This document shows positions 59,219 to 64,000 of a stretch of 64,000 bases of DNA, piece by piece. The stretch is from Doryteuthis pealeii (lineage: Eukaryota; Mollusca; Cephalopoda; Myopsida; Loliginidae): positions 19,310,996 to 19,374,995 of the forward strand of contig CM042181.1 of NCBI GenBank assembly GCA_023376005.1, in the 5' to 3' direction. A program made the translations under genes and the position numbers. The notes below the pieces were generated by a model. It worked only from the letters and a program-made list of their open reading frames with translations. It was not told where the DNA came from and searched no databases. Numbering within the stretch: position 1 is the stretch's first letter; each line of letters begins with the position of its first letter.

Positions 59219-59770
59219 CTAAAAAAAAAAAAAAAAAAAAATAAAAAATAAAAAAATCAATTTCAACAGAGCAAATAGAAATGCAAGAACATTTTTTTTT
59301 TAAATGACAATTAGCCAGTCCTGTTCCTGAATATTAGCTTAACATGATCACACACTAAAAAAAAAAAAGAATTGGAAAAAAAAAAAAAAAGAAATAAAGT
59401 TCAACAGTGCAAATAAAAAAGCAAGAACATTTTTTTTTTAAATCACAATTAGCCAGTCCTGTTCCTGAATATTAGCTTAACATGTGTTAATAATAATTTG
59501 ATTTGTCCATGTTTTTTCCATCAGGATCAGCAACTAAAAGAAAAAAAAAATTGGAAAAAAAAATTAAAAAATCAATTTCAACAGTGCAAATAAAAAAGCA
59601 AGAACACTTTTAAAAAAAAATGACAATTAGCCAGTCCTATTCCTGAATATTAAATAAAGTTCAACAGTACAAATAAAAAAGCATGAACTCATTTTAACTG
59701 GTTAAATGTGATTTCTTTTTAAAAAGAGTTCATACTTTTTTATTTGTACTGTTGAACTTTATTTATTTTT
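59219..59770. repeat. ~120-170-bp tandem repeats including an exon 1 fragment
   Basis: CAATTAGCCAGTCCTGTTCC recurs at 59309, 59446 and 59618. The unit at 59488-59533 includes a copy of the exon 1 acceptor and start region (ATTTGTCCATGTTTTTTCCA). Inverted end at 59690-59770. Confidence 0.8.
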
Positions 59771-59791
59771 TCAAAATTTTTTTTATTATCA

Positions 59792-60401
59792 CTAGCAAAT
59801 ATATGCACCTTCCTTCGGGTGCAAGTATTTAGGTTTTGATGTAATAAAATATTATATCAAATTAGAAACTATTTAGAAAATGATAAATCGAGGGGGTATA
59901 ATCGAAAAATAGAACAGCTTTAAATCTAACTCTTCCATCATGTTCCATTACTCCCCTCTTTCATTTGTCCTAATTTATCTATTTAGTTAGATTATGAAGT
60001 ATTTAATAAAATTACAGTTCTTTCGTCTTGTTTATGGATTTCTTTTAAGATTTATTGAAGAAATTTTTGCTCAGATTCTTTAAGAGAAAACCAAACAATT
60101 AGAAATCAATAATACTAAGCATATATTTAGTAAAATCAAATTCTTAATATCAATATGCAAATTAGCCTTCTCGTTCCCCCTGTAAACTGCTATTTTGTTG
60201 AATATATAAATATACTTGCATGTTATTAGTATGTAGATCCAACAGTATTAATAAGGTACAACAATTTTATCAATAATTGAGGTTTAAATAAAAAGTAAAT
60301 TCATGGTGAATGTGATGTCAATAACTAAGGGAATTGTGACTTGAGTAGTGATTTAGTTTCGGTTACAGACAGACAAACACACAATCTCCATTATAATAAG
60401 A
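59792..60401 (-). mobile_element. Non-autonomous Helitron-like family 1, complete copy
   Basis: 610 bp; hairpin GCACC...GGGTGC and CTAG|T on the left (minus 3' end), A|TC on the right. Confidence 0.87.
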
Positions 60402-60462
60402 TTTTATTAAGTAGAATTTTTTTATTATTATTTTATTAAGTAGAGTTTAACATGTTTGAATT

Positions 60463-60585
60463 CAGAGTCGTAGAGTGTCCAGCTGGGAACCTCAAAGTTC
60501 CTGGTTCGATACCAGCCATCGACAACTCAGCGTATGAGTAGTATAGGGATTTGTGCAGTAAAGGGAGAAGCTGAGGGTATATGTG
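60463..60585 (+). repeat. tRNA-derived SINE, diverged fragment
   Basis: GTAGAGTGTCCAGCTGGGAA, GGTTCGATACCAGCC, AACTCAGCGTATGAGTAG. Older than the other copies. Confidence 0.75.
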
Positions 60586-60776
60586 GATTATGTTAAAGTT
60601 AGACAATCCCCAAAATTTGAACTTCCAATTCCAAGAATTGGCAAAGTTATGTTGATTTTCAGTTCTCCAAATTTGAGTTCGTGAAAAATAGCGACTTTTT
60701 GTAACCTATTTTTGTCCGTAAAATGAGTTCTAGAGCTTCCCTACAACTAAAAATTGGTTTATAAAAGCATTTTTGG

Positions 60777-61262
60777 GTAATTTATGAGGAAGTGTGTCCC
60801 CGTCTCCTGCCTCAAGAGTTGCTGCCCGGTGACTATTAAAATAACAACCCATCTCATATTCAAAACTATCCATCTATCTATCTATCTATCTCAATTTGTT
60901 CATATTTATCTATATTACTTTAAATACTAAGATTTTTTTTTATTCATGTTTGTTTAATGTCTTGTTTTTAGTTTAAATAAACAAGAATTACGACAAAAAA
61001 AGAAGCGACCACCCCCCCCAAATACATTTACTTGTTGAAAATATCTATCTATCTCCATTTGTTTGTATCTATCGATATTATTTTGTTTGTTTATCTATCT
61101 ATACCAAACTATATATCCATCTTCATATCTAAACAAGAATTACGACAAATTACGATAAATAAACAAGAATTACGACGAGCTGGGGTTGTTATTTTGATAG
61201 TAACGGTTTTGGTAGCGGTTTTTGAGGCGGGAGACCGGGACGCACTTCCTCATAAATTACCC
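60777..61262. repeat. Inverted-repeat element with TATC core, ~485 bp
   Basis: Arms GGGTAATTTATGAGGAAGTG and complement (61240-61262), ~75 bp. Same family as 25548-26006. Confidence 0.88.
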
Positions 61263-61415
61263 ATTTTTGTCCAAGAAATCTAAAGATGCTATCAAAAAAG
61301 TCTGAAAGTCAACCAATTTTAAGTTATTGATGATTTCTGATTTTTTCATAACAAGATCAATATCACGATGTGGCACTGCATTTATGACAAAAAATTCTTT
61401 ATATTATCATCTATC

Positions 61416-63090
61416 TATCTTCTATACATATATAAAGGGCAGTTGCGTGCATATGTATGTCCGGAGGAAATTTCAAAAATAAAACAGCCACTCCTGCGAC
61501 ACTTCCCTTGCCAAACTGCATAGGTTCTTATCCTTTCCTTTGGATCACAGCGGCAGTGTGAAGAGGGGGGGGGCATCTGCTGCTTGGACAACAGCATCCC
61601 CCCCCCAAACAACTCGCCCAGGCTACGTAGTAAAAAAAAACACCCCCCCAAAAAAAAACAACGACATCGTCTTTCGCCCACGGGTGGATGCTAACAACTT
61701 CTTCCTGAATAGAAGCATCGATATCATTGTGGACCGTTGATACTGTTGGATTATTGTTGTATGTAAGCCATGCAACAATGCACAACTTAAATTTGTAGAC
61801 TGGGCGAGGTCACGTGGTTTATTCATCCGCCAATCAACAGCCATAATGCGTGGCTGATTGACTACTTAATCACTGATACTGACAGACGTCCTTTTGCAAT
61901 CATTGACGAAGGACTTGCAATACTGAGGAGCACCAAGGAACAACCAAAGGATTCTTTACCAAGGATTTCCGCTGGACAAGCGCTCTTGCTTGAGGCCTAA
62001 AGGATGGCCCATAAAATCATAACAGTTAAGACGGGAACCCAACAAGTTCACTGATCGTCTAGCAAAACATTCAAAATGCCATATTGATCTTTGGTTGCTT
62101 TCTAAAGAAAGTGTTGAGATTTTGCACGTTTTTGAATTCTGGTTTAACATATGTCCGGAGGAAATTTCAAAAATAAAACAATTAACAACAAAGTAAATAT
62201 CATCATCATCACCATGTCGTGCAGTTTGCATCTATCATTCATCGACTCTGGGAGCTCCTCCGCGCAGCAGCCAGCATCCCTACATAGTTGGTCGATGTAG
62301 GTCCTGGCTGGGCGGCCCACATTAGCGTGCCCATGTGCTGGCTTCCACAGTAGTACATCGCTTACGAGCTCGTCCTTGCTTCTCCAGCAGTGTCCTGCGT
62401 GCCTAGCCCGTCTTACTCGTATGGTTTGTGAGATGGGGGGTAAGTGGCCATACAGTTGCTTCTTTGTGGGGTGCTGCTTCCACGACTTATTCAGGACCGC
62501 TCGCAGCATTCTGGTGCAGCTCCCATCTAGCTTATTTTCAAGGCGCTTCATTAGGGTCCAGGTGGTACAGCCATACAGCAGTACCGACACAACCACAGCC
62601 TGGAAGAATCGTCTCTTTGGCTTGTCGGGGTGATCGGATTTCCATATGACTGATAATTTGTTGGTGGCCAACCATGCCTTTCCTATTCGGGTGTTAACAT
62701 CGCTTTCTGTGGATGAGATATTACTACCTAGGTATGTGAATTGTTCTACTGACGTAAGAGGCTTGCCATCAAGTGTGGAGATGTCTCCTTGCTTTTTGAA
62801 GCTCATGAACTCAGTTTTATCAGAGTTCACATAAAGGCCAACGTTCTTTGCTGCTTCCTCCAGGCTATGTAGAAGTGCCTCAGCCTGTGCCATACACCTT
62901 AAATATCACCAGGGCTTGGTTTTTGAGCAAAAATAACGAAGATTTGATTTAAATTCATGAAGATTTACGTAGGGATTTTAATGAGGCATCCAGTGGGGAT
63001 CCAACTCACAATTCAGTAATAATGGATCTGCGAGACTAACTTTAAAAACAAAAAACCTGTACCTAGGTGACACCGGGTAGCCACTTCTAG
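61416..63090 (+). mobile_element. Helitron-like family 2, long copy with a LINE inside
   Basis: Starts TATAAAGGGCAGTTGCG, TATGTCCGGAGGAAATTTC, ends TACC...GGTA hairpin, GCCACTT, CTAG|T (63087-63091). The TATGTCCGGAGG segment recurs at 62152, so it may be two fused copies. A LINE 3' end is inserted at ~62199-62900. Confidence 0.6.
62199..62900 (-). pseudogene. Non-LTR retrotransposon reverse transcriptase, C-terminal part
   Basis: Minus-strand frame of ~230 codons with RT end motifs: KNVGLYVNSDKTEFMSF, FTYLGSNIS, VSVLLYGCTTWTL and GRPARTYIDQLCRDAG. The 5' part with the catalytic site is missing. Tail is (GATGAT)n. AAATAT on both sides may be the target duplication. Confidence 0.82.
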
Positions 63091-63114
63091 TTTAACATAT
63101 ATTGAACATATGAA

Positions 63115-63335
63115 TAAAACAAAATGTCTTTGGCATAAAATAACCCAACAAGGGTTGACATGTCATAAAACCCAACCAACCATCAAGAATGAATAAAACA
63201 AAATGTCTTTGGCATAAAATAACCCAACAAGGGTTGACATGTCATAAAACCCAACCAACCATCAAGAATGAATAAAACAAAATGTCTTTGGCATAAAATA
63301 ACCCAACAAGGGTTGATATGCCATAAAGTCTAACT
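63115..63335 (+). repeat. ~60-bp tandem repeat of the shared SINE tail, 3 units
   Basis: GGCATAAAATAACCCAACAA, GGGTTGACATGTCATAAAAC, CCAACCAACCATCAAGAATG, three times. Confidence 0.88.
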
Positions 63336-63394
63336 AACCAGCATTTCTCATATTCAAGGAGATAATTTTCCACCTAGTTCTGCACGTGAAATAC

Positions 63395-63432
63395 AACGAA
63401 GAATGAAAATAGATAGATAGAAACAGACTGAA

Positions 63433-63463
<31 letters not shown>

Positions 63464-63645
63464 TGAACAGACTGAAATAAATCGATAGATAGATATGAAC
63501 AGACTGAGATAGATATAAACAGATTGAAATAGATATAGATAGAAAGATAGAAACAGACTGAAATAGAAAGATAGAAACAGACTGAAATAGATAGATAGAA
63601 ACAGATTAAGATAGATAGATAAGATAGAGAGAGAGAGAGAGAGAA
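63395..63645. repeat. (GATA)n with AGACTGAAATAGA units
   Basis: ATAGATAGAAACAGACTGAA arrays, ending in (GA)n. Confidence 0.95.
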
Positions 63646-63894
63646 AGAATCAAACAATTTAATTCCTTTCTTTTAATAAGCCATTGTCTCTGCGTTTAAT
63701 TATAAAATTTGCCAGATGCTGGTTAGATTCATCAATTATTAATTCACCCGATCATCACAGTGGTTGCCATCGACGACCGGGATAAAATTATCCCCCACGG
63801 ACCCCCCCCCCACCCTGACTCAACCCAGAAAAGGAAAAATGGAGTATTCACACAGAAAATTGAATGACTAAAAATGAAGGATTAATTTGTTAAA

Positions 63895-64000
63895 TAAAGG
63901 ATAGATAGATAGATAGGAACAGACTGAGATAGATAGATAGATAGATAGATAGATAGGAACAGACTGGGATAGATAGATAGATAGATAGGAACAGACTGGG
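63895..64000. repeat. (GATA)n array at the right edge
   Basis: Same unit type as 63395-63645 (GGAACAGACTGAGATAGATA); runs off the window. Confidence 0.95.

Overview
This is a nuclear animal window: intron-rich, AT-rich and packed with interspersed repeats. It carries most of the first half of one ABC transporter gene on the minus strand. GT-AG introns, tRNA- and 5S-derived SINEs, Helitron-like ends, Penelope-type fragments with hammerhead-like cores, and CCCTAA-type tracts fit a metazoan. The repeat mix suggests a lophotrochozoan, perhaps a mollusc, but that is a guess and nothing fixes the species.

Main gene. Thirteen coding exons between 59206 (ATG) and 9203 (last donor) join in one open frame of about 855 codons, with every splice phase agreeing. 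The product is the N-terminal half of an ABCA-family full transporter, closest in pattern to ABCA3: TM1, a large extracellular loop, the rest of membrane domain 1, then nucleotide-binding domain 1 with Walker A, Q-loop, signature, Walker B and H-loop, and the start of the Ser-rich linker. Membrane domain 2 and NBD2 are not in the 9.2 kb left of the last exon, so the gene runs off the left edge or the assembly is broken there. A 5'UTR exon must lie to the right of 59218. Introns are 1.9 to 13.8 kb.

Left edge (1-7171). Two almost identical 2.3-kb blocks, each behind a tRNA-SINE array, carry the same plus-strand exon of a Rab32/38/29-like GTPase. This is either a recent duplication or an unmerged haplotype. 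A LINE 3' end with a 110-bp satellite follows (7.5-9.0 kb).

Introns. They hold two Helitron-like families, several long-inverted-repeat (MITE-like) families including one with a telomere-like core, tRNA-SINEs, a 5S-rRNA-derived SINE array (54.3-55.6 kb), a ~590-bp element sharing the 5S-SINE 3' tail, Penelope-like 5' fragments, and many satellites. One 28-30-bp satellite family occurs at three loci. A separate 28-bp satellite covers 39.4-41.0 kb. About 3.6 kb of almost pure purine strand lies at 49.35-52.99 kb.

Most interesting signal. At least nine short segments fold on paper as small type-I hammerhead ribozymes (CUGANGA core, stem II, GAAA, palindromic stem III, NUH site), spread over several repeat families. 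Three or four look complete; others carry core mutations. This is the layout known for dimer-acting hammerheads of Penelope-like elements and retrozymes, here possibly spread onto SINE/MITE-like elements.
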